In this document: positions 50,203-58,763 of the stretch, piece after piece
Numbering within the stretch: position 1 is the stretch's first letter
Layout: the number at the start of each line of letters is the position of its first letter
Source: Sphingomonas sp.
GTDB lineage: Bacteria > Pseudomonadota > Alphaproteobacteria > Sphingomonadales > Sphingomonadaceae
Direction: 5' to 3'
DNA: 64,000 nucleotides
Assembly (NCBI GenBank): GCA_003248865.1
Contig: QFPK01000011.1
Coordinates: forward strand, 62,001-126,000
Program-made: the position numbers and the translations under genes
The notes under the pieces: generated by a model
Told to the model about the DNA's origin: nothing
Databases searched by the model: none
What the model saw: the letters and a program-made list of their open reading frames with translations, nothing else

Positions 50203-52053
50203 TCAGCGGCTGGATTGCAGCAGGGTTTCAAAGATTTCGCGGGCGGCCTGGATCACCCGCGCATTGGCGTTATAGGCCTGTTGCAACCGCAGCATTTCGG
50301 ACGCCTCGGTGTTCAGATCCACGCCAGACGCAAGGGACAGCGCCTCGGCCGCCTGATTCCGGTTTTCGCGCGCGATCTCCAGCCGCTGCTCCCGCGATGC
50401 GGCAGCCACCGCGATGCGGCTCACCAGCGCGTCGGCCTGCGCGCCAGGCGACGTCCCGGTGCCGGTGCCGTCTCGCAGCGCCAGCATCGCCAGCGCATTG
50501 CCGTTGCCACCGCTGCCGGCGCCGTTGCGCCAGATGGCAAAGCTGTCGCCGTCCGCCACGCTGCCCGTCAGCCGCACGGAAAACCCGTCGCCCACGATCC
50601 AGCCCCCCGCAACCCCCGTCCCCAGCACGGCGCCAAGGCTGTCCGAAAGCGTCAGCGTGCCGCCTATATTGGTCAGCGTGTAAGGCGGTGTGGCGGGTGG
50701 ATTAAAAGCATCGGTCACACTCAGCGTCAGGCCAGCGCTGCCGCCATTGGCGGCGTCCGGCTCGGACACCCAGCGCTGTGCGGTCGCCAGCTGGGACGCG
50801 TTCATCTCCCGCAGGCTGATCGCCGCCGCGCCGCCGCTGTCGCTGATGCGGAACAAGTCGCCATGGCGAGGCTCCCCGGCCCCGTCGACGGAAAGCCCGT
50901 CCAGCGTCAGCGGCAGATCGCCTGTGACCGAACCCAGATTGTCGTCACGGGAAAGCGTCCAGTCCGTCCCGTTGTACACCAGCGTCATCGCATGCGGGGT
51001 CGCACCTTCCGCCAGCGTCACGCCGATCCGCGCGGACCCGCCGTTCGCACCGGCAGGCGTCGCCAGCGGCCGCGTCGTCTGGAACAGTAGGCCGCCGTCC
51101 ACGCCCATGCTGTCCACGCCCTGCGCATGCGCGGCATTGAAATCGGTCGCAATCTGGCTCGCCAGCTGGTCCAACCGCGCCCGCGCCTCGGTCAGCTGCA
51201 CCCGCGCGTCCGACAGCCCGGCGATGCTGCCGGACAGAAGCGGCGCAGGCTCGTCATTGCCGCTGGGCCCAACCCGTAGTTCCAGCCCGGCAGCCGAGGA
51301 GAGCACACGAACCGACCGAGCCACATTACCAGAAACCAGCAGCGGCCCCCCGGCATCGGGAATACGCACCTCGGCCTGCCCCAGCTGATCCAGCGTCACG
51401 TCGACGGTGGTGATGGAACCCATCTTCGCCAGCAACCGGTCCCGCTCATCCGCCAAAGACGCGGCCGCAGAACTGCCCGCATTCGTCCGGCGCAACCGGC
51501 TATTCACATCCGCAAGCGCCTGCGACAGATCGTTCAGCGTCGCGCCTTCGATGGAGGCTTCCTTCAGCAGATCGCTGTCCAGCCGCGCCAGATCCTCAGC
51601 GCTGCGGTTGAACTGGTCCGCCAGCGCATCGGCCTTGGCCAGGAACGTCTCGCGGACAGCCAGATCGGTCGGATCGCTGGCAAGGTCGGAAAGCGCGCCG
51701 AACATGTCGTTCAACGGCGCATCCAGCGCATTCGGCCCTGACAAGGCCGCCTCGATGGAGGACAACCAGCGAGACGAGGCATCCAGCGCCGCCACATCGC
51801 CCTCGGTGCGGCGCAGCGTATCCATCTGCAGCAGATCCACCGCCCGGTTCACGGCAGTCAGCTGCACGCCGGAGCCGCTTCCCGGAGACAGCTCGGTTAA
51901 CCCGCCGGGCGCCCCGCTGCCGGCCGGAGACAGCTGCGCCGTGCGCCGCACATGGCCGGGCGTGGAAGCATTGGCGACATTGTCCGCCACCAGTTCCAGC
52001 GCGCGAGCATAGGTGCGAACGCCCGTCTGCCCGATGGAAAGCATGTCCGTCAT
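50203..52053 (-). CDS. flgK: Flagellar hook-associated protein FlgK (HAP1)
   Basis: A 616-residue protein. The N-terminal D0 helix contains LELVADNVANASTPGHVRRT, the flagellar rod/hook signature, and the C-terminal helix SEMLRLQQAYNANARVIQAA is the matching closing signature. The centre is Ala/Gly-rich and variable. It forms the first junction layer between hook and filament. Its start overlaps flgJ's stop by four bases. Confidence 0.92.
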   Translation of the reverse strand: MTDMLSIGQTGVRTYARALELVADNVANASTPGHVRRTAQLSPAGSGAPGGLTELSPGSGSGVQLTAVNRAVDLLQMDTLRRTEGDVAALDASSRWLSSIEAALSGPNALDAPLNDMFGALSDLASDPTDLAVRETFLAKADALADQFNRSAEDLARLDSDLLKEASIEGATLNDLSQALADVNSRLRRTNAGSSAAASLADERDRLLAKMGSITTVDVTLDQLGQAEVRIPDAGGPLLVSGNVARSVRVLSSAAGLELRVGPSGNDEPAPLLSGSIAGLSDARVQLTEARARLDQLASQIATDFNAAHAQGVDSMGVDGGLLFQTTRPLATPAGANGGSARIGVTLAEGATPHAMTLVYNGTDWTLSRDDNLGSVTGDLPLTLDGLSVDGAGEPRHGDLFRISDSGGAAAISLREMNASQLATAQRWVSEPDAANGGSAGLTLSVTDAFNPPATPPYTLTNIGGTLTLSDSLGAVLGTGVAGGWIVGDGFSVRLTGSVADGDSFAIWRNGAGSGGNGNALAMLALRDGTGTGTSPGAQADALVSRIAVAAASREQRLEIARENRNQAAEALSLASGVDLNTEASEMLRLQQAYNANARVIQAAREIFETLLQSSR

Positions 52054-52265
52054 TCCGCATCTCCAATCAGTCGAGCCAGTCCGAACGGCGCCGTGGCCGC
52101 AAGTTTGCCGGCCAGCGCATCCAGCGCCAGCGATCCCGCCCCATCCGAGGGCACAATGGGCTGCAGCAACTGGCGCAGCATCATTGCCTCGAACGCCTGC
52201 GCCGCCTGCTGCCGTTCGGTGAGGGGCTTGGCTCCGGAAGCCCCCATCGGCGAAATCGCATCCAT
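52050..52265 (-). CDS. flgJ: Rod-binding protein FlgJ, N-terminal domain only
   Basis: A 71-residue product, much shorter than the 300-residue E. coli FlgJ. It contains the rod-capping signature QAAQAFEAMMLRQLLQPIVP and ends soon after; no peptidoglycan hydrolase domain follows in any frame, so the muramidase must be encoded elsewhere, as in other alphaproteobacteria. Its start overlaps the flgI stop by one base (TGATG). Confidence 0.8.
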   Translation of the reverse strand: MDAISPMGASGAKPLTERQQAAQAFEAMMLRQLLQPIVPSDGAGSLALDALAGKLAATAPFGLARLIGDAE

Positions 52266-53383
52266 CAGATCACCACCAGTTCCGCGCGCAACGCGCCGGC
52301 TTCCTTCAGGGCTTCCAATATGGCGACCAGATCGCCCGGCGCCGCCCCCAGCGCGTTCACCGCATTCACGATGTCGGACAGCTTCGCCCCCGGCGCGAAC
52401 AGCGCCATCCGCGCCTTCTCTTCGCGCGCCTTCACTTCGGATCGCGGCGTCACCACCGTATCGCCCCGCCGGGAGAAGGGAGCCGGCTGGGAAACCTGCC
52501 AGTCCTCCGAAACCGCCAGCGTCAGATTGCCATGAGCGACAGCCGCCGGCCGCACCCGCACATCGCCGCTGATCACCACCGTGCCGGTCCGGGCATTCAC
52601 CACCACACGGGCAGGGGGCAGGGCGGGGGAGAGGCTCAACCCCTCGATCCGCGCCGCCAGCGCCACCCGGTCCATCGCGGTTCCGGGGGCATCGATCTCC
52701 ACCGAAACCGCATCCAACGCACGGGCCGCCGATCGCCCGAGATCGCCGTTGATCCGGTCCGCCATCGCCTGCGCCGTCTGAAAACTCGGCGCCACCAGAT
52801 CCAGCCGCAGGCTGTCCGCCTGCGCGAAGGGGCTGGGCACCGGCCGTTCCACCATCGCCCCGCCCGGAATCCGCCCGGAGGTCGGCGTGTTCACCACGAT
52901 GCGAGACCCATCCGCGCCATCCGCGCCGAACCCACCGACCGTCAGATTGCCCTGCGCTAGCGCATAGGTCTCGCCATCCGCGCCTTTCAGCGGCGCCAGC
53001 AGCAGCGTGCCACCGCGCAGCGATTTCGCCTTGCCCAGCGCGGAAATGGTCACGTCCAGCTTCTGCCCCGGCTTGGCGAAGGCGGGCAGCTCTGCGGTGA
53101 CCATCACGGCAGCCGCATTCTTCAGCGCCGGGTTCATCCCCGCCGGAATCTGCACACCCAACGCACTCGCCGCAGAGCGCATCGACTGCACGGTAAAGGC
53201 CAGATTGTCGTCACCCGTCCCCGGCAGGCCGACGACCAGCCCATAGCCCACCAGGCTGTTCCCCCGCACACCCTGAAAGCGCGCCAGATCCTTGATCCTT
53301 TCAGGCGCAGTCTGGGCATGCACCATCCATTGCGGCGCCCCGAACCACAGCCCCAGCGCGATCAGGAACCAGATGAAGCGCAT
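52265..53383 (-). CDS. flgI: Flagellar P-ring protein FlgI
   Basis: A 372-residue periplasmic protein with signal peptide (FIWFLIALGLWFGAPQWMVHA). FlgI hallmarks are RIKDLARFQGVRGNSLVGYG, GLPGTGDDNLAFTVQSMRS and the conserved C-terminal DIVNAVNALGAAPGDLVAIL. It forms the P-ring around the rod in the peptidoglycan layer and needs FlgA as chaperone; flgA is on the other side of the flgB promoter. ATG 53383 overlaps flgH's stop by one base. Confidence 0.93.
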   Translation of the reverse strand: MRFIWFLIALGLWFGAPQWMVHAQTAPERIKDLARFQGVRGNSLVGYGLVVGLPGTGDDNLAFTVQSMRSAASALGVQIPAGMNPALKNAAAVMVTAELPAFAKPGQKLDVTISALGKAKSLRGGTLLLAPLKGADGETYALAQGNLTVGGFGADGADGSRIVVNTPTSGRIPGGAMVERPVPSPFAQADSLRLDLVAPSFQTAQAMADRINGDLGRSAARALDAVSVEIDAPGTAMDRVALAARIEGLSLSPALPPARVVVNARTGTVVISGDVRVRPAAVAHGNLTLAVSEDWQVSQPAPFSRRGDTVVTPRSEVKAREEKARMALFAPGAKLSDIVNAVNALGAAPGDLVAILEALKEAGALRAELVVI

Positions 53384-54051
53384 CAGAAGGGCGTCACGGC
53401 GTCGAAGAAGCGGCTCAACCACCCCTGCCGCCCCTGATTGGCCACCTCGCCGGTGCCGGTGAAGCGCAGTCGCGCATCCGCCACCCGGGTGGAGGGCACA
53501 CGATTGTCCGGCCCGATATCCTCCGGCCGAACGAGCCCCGTCAGCTGCACCTGCTCCTCGCCGCGCACCAGCCGGATGCGGCGGTCGCCCGCCACCATCA
53601 GCGCGCCGTTGGGCAGCACGCGCACCACCGTCACGGTGAATTCGCCCGACAGGCTGTTGGCCTGGCTCGCTCCGCCGGAGCCGCTGAAACTGGTGGAGCT
53701 GCCGCCCGAAAACAACCCTTCGTCGATCTTGTTGAACGGCCAGGCGTCGGGCAGGTCCAGCGACCGCTGGCTGCTGCGGCTGCTGTCCTGCTCCACGCTC
53801 TTTTCCGCCCGGATGCGCTCCACAAGCCGGATGGTGACAAGGTCGCCCATCCGCCGCGCCCGCCGGTCCTCGGCCAGCGCCAGCGCGCCGCCATGGGCCT
53901 GCCAGATGCTCCCGGTCGGCACTGCGGGCGGCGGCACTTCGGCCAGCGCCACAGGCACTGGCGGCACCGCGTCGGACAGCCGGTTGACGGCACTGCAACC
54001 GCTCAACATGAAACAGCCTGTCAACAACAGGTTAAACAGCCTGATTGACAT
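53383..54051 (-). CDS. flgH: Flagellar L-ring lipoprotein FlgH
   Basis: A 222-residue outer-membrane lipoprotein. The lipobox CFMLSGC gives the acylated Cys, and the FlgH blocks GSIWQAHGGALALAEDRRAR, MGDLVTIRLVERIRAEKSVE and GLVRPEDIGPDNRVPSTRVA (GLVRPEDIGPDN) follow. It builds the L-ring of the hook basal body. Its 5' end overlaps flgG by 20 bases. Confidence 0.92.
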   Translation of the reverse strand: MSIRLFNLLLTGCFMLSGCSAVNRLSDAVPPVPVALAEVPPPAVPTGSIWQAHGGALALAEDRRARRMGDLVTIRLVERIRAEKSVEQDSSRSSQRSLDLPDAWPFNKIDEGLFSGGSSTSFSGSGGASQANSLSGEFTVTVVRVLPNGALMVAGDRRIRLVRGEEQVQLTGLVRPEDIGPDNRVPSTRVADARLRFTGTGEVANQGRQGWLSRFFDAVTPF

Positions 54052-54817
54052 AACGCATCATCTCGTCGGCCGCCGAAATCACCTTGGAATTGATCTCATA
54101 GGCGCGCTGGGTCTCGATCATGTCGACCAGTTCCTGCACCGTCGACACGTTGGAGGATTCAAGGCTGCCCTGCCGGATCTTGCCGAACCCGGCTTCCCCC
54201 GCCACGCCCTGCTGCGGCGCGCCGGAGGCCGCCGATTCCATGAACATATTCTCGCCCACCGGCTCCAGTCCGGCCGGGTTGATGAAGCTGGTCAGGTTGA
54301 TCTGCCCCACTTCGGTCGGCGCCGTCTCGCCGGGCAACAGCGCCGAAACCGTCCCATCCCCGCCGATGGTGATAGCGGATGCGCCTTCGGGAATCTGGAT
54401 GCCCGGCGCCAGCGGATAGCCCTGCGGAGTCACGATCCGTCCCTCGGCATCGCTGGTGAAGGCCCCGGCCCGCGTATAGGCGGCGCGGCCATCGGGCAGC
54501 GTCACTTCGAACAGCCCCTGCCCATCGATCGCGAGGTCCAGCGCATTGTCGGTGATGGTGAAACTGCCCTGGGTATGAACCCGCTCGTTGCCCGCCACCC
54601 GCACGCCGGAGCCGGTGGACAGCCCCATGCCGAACCGCGCGTCCGCCCCCTGCGGGGCGCCGGCCGGGCGGGTCGTCTGGTACAGCAAGGTCTCGAACGC
54701 CGCCCGGTCGCGCTTGAAGCCGACCGTGTTGGCATTGGCCAGATTGTTGGAAATGGTGCGCAGCCGGGCGTCGAGCGCCTCAAGGCCGGATCGTGCGATG
54801 GACAGGGCGCTGGGCAA
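54032..54817 (-). CDS. flgG: Flagellar distal rod protein FlgG
   Basis: A 261-residue rod protein, exactly the normal FlgG length. It starts with ARSGLEALDARLRTISNNLAN ANTVGFKRD (two signature parts joined by helix), contains TQGSFTITDNALDLAIDGQG, and closes with VSTVQELVDMIETQRAYEIN and SKVISAADEMM. It forms the distal rod. It follows flgF by ten bases. Confidence 0.95.
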   Translation of the reverse strand: MPSALSIARSGLEALDARLRTISNNLANANTVGFKRDRAAFETLLYQTTRPAGAPQGADARFGMGLSTGSGVRVAGNERVHTQGSFTITDNALDLAIDGQGLFEVTLPDGRAAYTRAGAFTSDAEGRIVTPQGYPLAPGIQIPEGASAITIGGDGTVSALLPGETAPTEVGQINLTSFINPAGLEPVGENMFMESAASGAPQQGVAGEAGFGKIRQGSLESSNVSTVQELVDMIETQRAYEINSKVISAADEMMRYVNQAV

Positions 54818-54827
54818 GGTTACTCTC

Positions 54828-55559
54828 CTATTGCACGCGCATCAGCGAGGCGGAGGCTTCGTCCATCTCGCGCGCGGTGGTGATCAGCTTAGTCTGCAGT
54901 TCGAAACGGCGGGATTGCTCCACCAGCTCCACCAGCGCAGCGGCCGGCTCCACATTGGAGCGTTCGAGCGCGCCCACCGTCACGGTCGCGCTCTCGTCGG
55001 CCTCCATCACAGGCGCGCGGAACAGCCCGTCCGCCCCGCGCTCCAGCGTGGCAGGGTTGGGCGTCACCAGCTTCAGCCGGGCGACTTCCACGAAGGGCGC
55101 ATCATCCGCCGTCCGGGTCTCGATCCGTCCGTCGCGCGCGATCCGCAATTGCTGGAATCCGCTCGCGATGCCGATCGGCCCGTCCACCCCCATCACCTCA
55201 TGGCCGTCACCCGTCAGCAGCCGTCCATCGGGATCGATCCTCAGATCGCCGCGCCGGGTCAGGCCTTCGCCGCCCGCATCGGTCACGGCCAGCCAGGCAC
55301 CACCGTTCATCGCCACATCCAGCTGATTGCCGGTGTTCTCCACCCGCCCTGCACTCAGCAGGTCGTGCGGCGATTCCCCGCCGGATTGCGCCCGCGCCGT
55401 CAGCGCCGCGCCAGAAGGGGTCAGGAACCCCGCCCCCAGCGCCGCCATCTCACGCCGGAACCCGGGGGTACTAGCATTTGCGAGATTGTGCGCGGTAACC
55501 GATTGCGATTCCTGCGCCCGCTGCAACCCCGTCAGGGCGGTGTAGACAAGCCGGTCCAT
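54828..55559 (-). CDS. flgF: Flagellar proximal rod protein FlgF
   Basis: A 243-residue rod protein. The N-terminal ESQSVTAHNLANASTPGFRR signature, GNQLDVAMNGGAWLAVTDAG in the middle and the closing AAALVELVEQSRRFELQTKL are those of FlgF. It forms the proximal rod just above FlgB/FlgC. It overlaps the flgE stop by one base. Confidence 0.92.
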   Translation of the reverse strand: MDRLVYTALTGLQRAQESQSVTAHNLANASTPGFRREMAALGAGFLTPSGAALTARAQSGGESPHDLLSAGRVENTGNQLDVAMNGGAWLAVTDAGGEGLTRRGDLRIDPDGRLLTGDGHEVMGVDGPIGIASGFQQLRIARDGRIETRTADDAPFVEVARLKLVTPNPATLERGADGLFRAPVMEADESATVTVGALERSNVEPAAALVELVEQSRRFELQTKLITTAREMDEASASLMRVQ

Positions 55560-56785
55560 CAGCTCTTCAGTTGGATGATGGTCTGCAGCAATGTGGAGGC
55601 GGTATCGATCGCCCGCGCATTGGCCTGGAAGTTGCGCTGCGCGGAAATCAGCCCCACCAACTCGTCGGTCAGATCCACGTTGGATCGTTCCAGCGAGCCA
55701 GAGGCAACGCCGCCGAAGCCGTCCATATTCGCCTCACCCACCATCAGCGCACCGGACGAGGCAGAGACCGTCCAGCTCACATTGCCGAGCTGCCGCAACC
55801 CCTGCGGATTGGCCACATTGCCCAGCGCCAGCTTGCCCAGCGCGATAGTCTCGCCATTCGAGAAGCTGGCCTGAATCAGCCCGTTACGGTCCACCGCCAC
55901 GCTTTCCAGCCGGCCGGGGGAATAGCCGTCCTGCTCGGTGAAATTCATGGCGAAGGGCTGGTTCGTGGACTCGGTGTCCGCATGGCTCAGGGTATATCCA
56001 CCGCTGAAGACGGTGGGCGTGGTCGGGTCCGTCAGCACGCCATCCGGATCGAAGGTCAGCATCTGCGGATCGGGCGGCGTGGTGGGCGTGATCTCATTGT
56101 CGCCCTGAAACGCGCGAACCTCCCACAGCTTGTTCGGCTCGCCCCCCGGAATGCGCCGGTAATAAAGGGTCAGGGTGGAGGCATTGCCGTCCGCATCATA
56201 GACGGTGGTGGAAGTGGCATTGTTGTAGCTGGTGGGATCATTGCGATCGAAGGCGGCCGTCGGTGCGGTCGCTGTGGCGGGCAAATTGGCCACGAAGCGC
56301 ACCGCCGTCGTTTCCCGCGCCTCGCCAGACGCTGTCGGCAGCCGCAGCGCCTGCAGCGAACTCGCGCCCACCGCCGTCACCGCGCCGTCCGCGGTCGTCG
56401 GCAGCACCTGCAGGCGCCGCCCCTCATTGTCGACCACCCAACGGTCGGCATCCACGGAAAACGCCCCGTTGCGGCTCAGGGCCAATGTGGAACTGCTGTC
56501 CTCCCCGCGCACCAGAAAGAAGCCCTGGCCTTCGATGGAGAGATCCAGCGCGTTGCTGCTGGTCTGGTATCCGCCCTGGCTGAACTGCTGCGTCACTCCC
56601 ATCACCGACACGCCCACGCCATTGGCGCTGTTCGGCGCCTGCCCCGGCGAACGGCTGACGATGTCGCCGAACTGGATGCCGGATTTCTTGAAACCCGACG
56701 TGCCGACATTGGCGATATTGTTGGAAAGAACTGACAATTCCGTCTGGGAGGCGTTGAGGCCGGTCAACGAGATGAAGAAGGTCAT
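55559..56785 (-). CDS. flgE: Flagellar hook protein FlgE
   Basis: A 408-residue hook protein. LTGLNASQTELSVLSNNIAN and VGTSGFKKSGIQFGD form the N-terminal signature, SNALDLSIEGQGFFLVRGED the D1 strand block, and VDLTDELVGLISAQRNFQAN near the C-terminus the closing helix. ATG 56785 is used because the frame extends upstream for 52 codons without homology. It follows flgD by 14 bases. Confidence 0.95.
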   Translation of the reverse strand: MTFFISLTGLNASQTELSVLSNNIANVGTSGFKKSGIQFGDIVSRSPGQAPNSANGVGVSVMGVTQQFSQGGYQTSSNALDLSIEGQGFFLVRGEDSSSTLALSRNGAFSVDADRWVVDNEGRRLQVLPTTADGAVTAVGASSLQALRLPTASGEARETTAVRFVANLPATATAPTAAFDRNDPTSYNNATSTTVYDADGNASTLTLYYRRIPGGEPNKLWEVRAFQGDNEITPTTPPDPQMLTFDPDGVLTDPTTPTVFSGGYTLSHADTESTNQPFAMNFTEQDGYSPGRLESVAVDRNGLIQASFSNGETIALGKLALGNVANPQGLRQLGNVSWTVSASSGALMVGEANMDGFGGVASGSLERSNVDLTDELVGLISAQRNFQANARAIDTASTLLQTIIQLKS

Positions 56786-56799
56786 GGGGGCGTGGCCTT

Positions 56800-57210
56800 T
56801 CAGGACATGCGCTTGACGGACCCGGCCGCCAGCGTCTTGCCGGTATCGAGGGTTAGGGTGAGGCTTGAATCGTCGGCGATGCTGACGGAGGCGACGGTGC
56901 CGACGGTGCCGTCCGCGCCTTCCACGGAGCGGCCGATCCATTGCAGCGCGCCGGTCCGCACGTTCGAAGCCGTCAGCTGCGACAGCGCATCCAGCTTGTC
57001 GTTGGTGCTGGAAATGCCCGACACTGTGGAGAATTGCGCCAGCTGTGCCACGAACGTCTCATTGTCGAGCGGGCTCAGCGGGTCCTGGTTCTTCAGCTGC
57101 GTGATCAGCAGCGTCAGGAAATCATTCTGCGTCAGGTCGCCGCTCGGGGCGGTGCCGGTGGACGACGCGGCCCGCAGGCCCAGCGCCGGAGGATCGAAAA
57201 CTGTGCTCAT
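56800..57210 (-). CDS. flgD: Flagellar hook assembly protein FlgD (short form)
   Basis: A 136-residue hook cap protein. The conserved N-terminal block is DFLTLLITQLKNQDPLSPLD and the ETFVAQLAQFSTVSGI follow-on; the C-terminal half (GALQWIGRSVEGADGTVGTV) is a reduced version of the hook-capping domain. E. coli FlgD is about 230 residues, so the cap is shortened here. It overlaps flgC by four bases. Confidence 0.92.
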   Translation of the reverse strand: MSTVFDPPALGLRAASSTGTAPSGDLTQNDFLTLLITQLKNQDPLSPLDNETFVAQLAQFSTVSGISSTNDKLDALSQLTASNVRTGALQWIGRSVEGADGTVGTVASVSIADDSSLTLTLDTGKTLAAGSVKRMS

Positions 57211-57608
57211 CGGCCCAACCTCAGTGTCTCAAGTGTCAGGGATTTCGCCGTCTCCAGCACTTCGATGGAGTTGCGATACTGGCGCGCGGTCTCTACGATC
57301 TCGACCAGCTCCGCATTCGGATCGACCGGCGAGACATGGACATAGCCGTCTGCGTCGGCCAGCGGATGGCCGGGCTCGTGCCGCCGTTGCGGCGCCGCAT
57401 TGGCCTGCACAACGCCCAGCACGGATACGGTCGCGCGCCCGCTGCTGCCCTCATATTCCGTGGCGAACACCGGCTTCAGCGGGCGATAGGCCGTCTCCGC
57501 CGTGGCAGAAACAGACCCGGCATTGGCAAGGTTCGAAGCGCTGCTGTTCAGCCGCACCAGCTGGGCCGACATGGCCCGGCCCGCGATATCGAAAATGCCC
57601 AGCGTCAT
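57207..57608 (-). CDS. flgC: Flagellar basal-body rod protein FlgC
   Basis: A 133-residue protein, the family norm. RLNSSASNLANAGSVSATAE is the rod signature, and AELVEIVETARQYRNSIEVL the C-terminal helix. The ATG at 57608 overlaps the flgB stop (TGATG); a GTG one codon earlier exists. It forms the proximal rod. Confidence 0.92.
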   Translation of the reverse strand: MTLGIFDIAGRAMSAQLVRLNSSASNLANAGSVSATAETAYRPLKPVFATEYEGSSGRATVSVLGVVQANAAPQRRHEPGHPLADADGYVHVSPVDPNAELVEIVETARQYRNSIEVLETAKSLTLETLRLGR

Positions 57609-58000
57609 CACTGGTCTCCCTTCAGGGCAGAAGTGAGGGACTGGATGCGCCCGCCCAGCAGGCCCAGCGTGCTGCGATAGCGCAGCGCGGTTTCCGCGAA
57701 CTGTACCTGCTCAGTCGCCAGCTCCACGGTATTGCCGTCCAGAGAGGGTTGCACGGGCTGCCTATAGGCCAACCGCGCCGTGCCTTCCTCAGACGAGGCC
57801 GTCAGGTGCAGGGCCGATGTCTTCGTCAGCGCCAGATCGGAGCTCCGGCCCTGAAAGGCCTGCGCGAAATCCAGATCGCGCGCCTTGTAGCCGGGGGTGG
57901 CGGCATTGGCGATGTTCGATGCCAGAACGCCCATCCGCTCGCTGCGCAGACGCAGCGCCGTGCCATGAACGCCGAAATATTGATCCAGCCTGTCAGCCAT
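57608..58000 (-). CDS. flgB: Flagellar basal-body rod protein FlgB
   Basis: A 130-residue rod protein with RSERMGVLASNIANAATPGY and KARDLDFAQAFQ at the N-terminus and GNTVELATEQVQFAETALRY at the C-terminus. It is first in the flgBCDEFGHIJKL-motAB run, and a strong sigma-54 promoter lies 41 bases upstream of its start. Confidence 0.93.
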   Translation of the reverse strand: MADRLDQYFGVHGTALRLRSERMGVLASNIANAATPGYKARDLDFAQAFQGRSSDLALTKTSALHLTASSEEGTARLAYRQPVQPSLDGNTVELATEQVQFAETALRYRSTLGLLGGRIQSLTSALKGDQ

Positions 58001-58041
58001 TCCGTTTCACCTCGTCGCAGGCGTTGCTGCGAAACGGGAGA

Positions 58042-58058
58042 AGCAAGCGGCGTGCCAA
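58042..58058 (-). promoter_or_regulatory. Sigma-54 promoter of the flgB operon
   Basis: Read on the minus strand TTGGCACGCCGCTTGCT is an almost perfect -24/-12 sigma-54 box with ten bases between GG and GC. The predicted start is near 58031, about 30 bases before the flgB ATG. An NtrC-family flagellar activator is required. Confidence 0.85.
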
Positions 58059-58097
58059 CTCGCCAGCCAGCGGCAGCGCGGCAAAGCCCGGCCCAAA

Positions 58098-58148
58098 AGC
58101 GGCACATCTGTGCCGCTGCCCGGCCGCGATGCGGCACAACGGTGCCGC
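58098..58148. promoter_or_regulatory. Two palindromic operators between divergent flagellar promoters
   Basis: AGCGGCACATCTGTGCCGCT (58098-58117) has perfect nine-base arms; GCGGCACAACGGTGCCGC (58131-58148) has perfect seven-base arms. Both contain GCGGCAC/GTGCCGC. Their centres are 32 bases apart, about three helical turns, and they lie midway between the two sigma-54 promoters, as enhancer sites for FlbD/FleQ-type activators would. Confidence 0.65.
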
Positions 58149-58180
58149 CCCATGGACCCGCCCGGCGGGAGGGAAGGGCA

Positions 58181-58196
58181 TGGCATGGCGGTTGCA
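58181..58196 (+). promoter_or_regulatory. Sigma-54 promoter of flgA-flgM
   Basis: TGGCATGGCGGTTGCA has GG and GC ten bases apart and agrees with TGGCACG-N4-TTGCA except for one base. The start is expected near 58207, about 37 bases before the flgA ATG. Confidence 0.75.
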
Positions 58197-58243
58197 GGCC
58201 GCGCAGTCACGGCCATCCGCCGCGCAACTTGAGGGAAACCCCG

Positions 58244-58684
58244 ATGCGAGCCTGCCTCCTGATCCTCCTTGCCGCCGCCCCTGTGCAGGCGGAACCCCTG
58301 CAACCCGCCGCCGAAGCCTTCGCTGGCGCGCCGCTCGCCATCGATCCGCGCATGGCCGCGCGGGACTGCGCAACTGGCTATGGCTTCAGCTGGACAGACA
58401 GCCGCGCTACAGTGATCGCGCGCTGCGGCGCGAACGGCCCGGCACTGGTGCTGCCTTTGCTACCCGGGCGCAGCACAGCAACAGCCCCAACCCTCCGCCG
58501 TGGAGACCGCGTTGCCGCCGACATCGTCGGCGACGGCTTCCGCATCCAGATCGACGCCGTCGCCGATCGGGTGGAACGCGACGGCCGTGTTCTGCTGCGC
58601 AATGCGCGCAGCGGCCGCACAATCGCCGCCACTCTGGATGCGGACGGCCAGCTCCGCATGGCTGGCGACCCGATCAGCCGTTAA
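58244..58684 (+). CDS. flgA: Short FlgA-like P-ring assembly protein
   Basis: A 146-residue periplasmic protein with signal peptide (RACLLILLAAAPVQA). Its C-terminal half RRGDRVAADIVGDGFRIQID and VLLRNARSGRTIAATLDADG is the SAF-like domain of FlgA, which chaperones FlgI. E. coli FlgA is about 219 residues, so the N-terminal region is reduced. GAGGG lies before ATG 58244; the frame extends far upstream without homology. It is 79 bases before flgM. Confidence 0.75.
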   Translation: MRACLLILLAAAPVQAEPLQPAAEAFAGAPLAIDPRMAARDCATGYGFSWTDSRATVIARCGANGPALVLPLLPGRSTATAPTLRRGDRVAADIVGDGFRIQIDAVADRVERDGRVLLRNARSGRTIAATLDADGQLRMAGDPISR

Positions 58685-58763
58685 GCATATCCACCACGCC
58701 GCCGTTAAGCGCGACCACAGGCACCGAACGGGTGCAGCAACGGCAGGTCAGACAGGAACGACG

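Noticed and set aside
52265..53998. A 577-codon frame including flgI
   Set aside because: The extension upstream of 53383 overlaps flgH in another frame; the FlgI signal peptide marks the true start.
53438..55874. Two long plus-strand frames across flgH, flgG and flgF
   Set aside because: They are shadows of the minus-strand flagellar genes, which have clear signatures and overlaps.
56792..58243. The upstream part of the 630-codon frame that ends as flgA
   Set aside because: It is antisense to flgB, flgC and flgD and crosses the sigma-54 promoters; only the part from ATG 58244 has a signal peptide, ribosome site and FlgA similarity.
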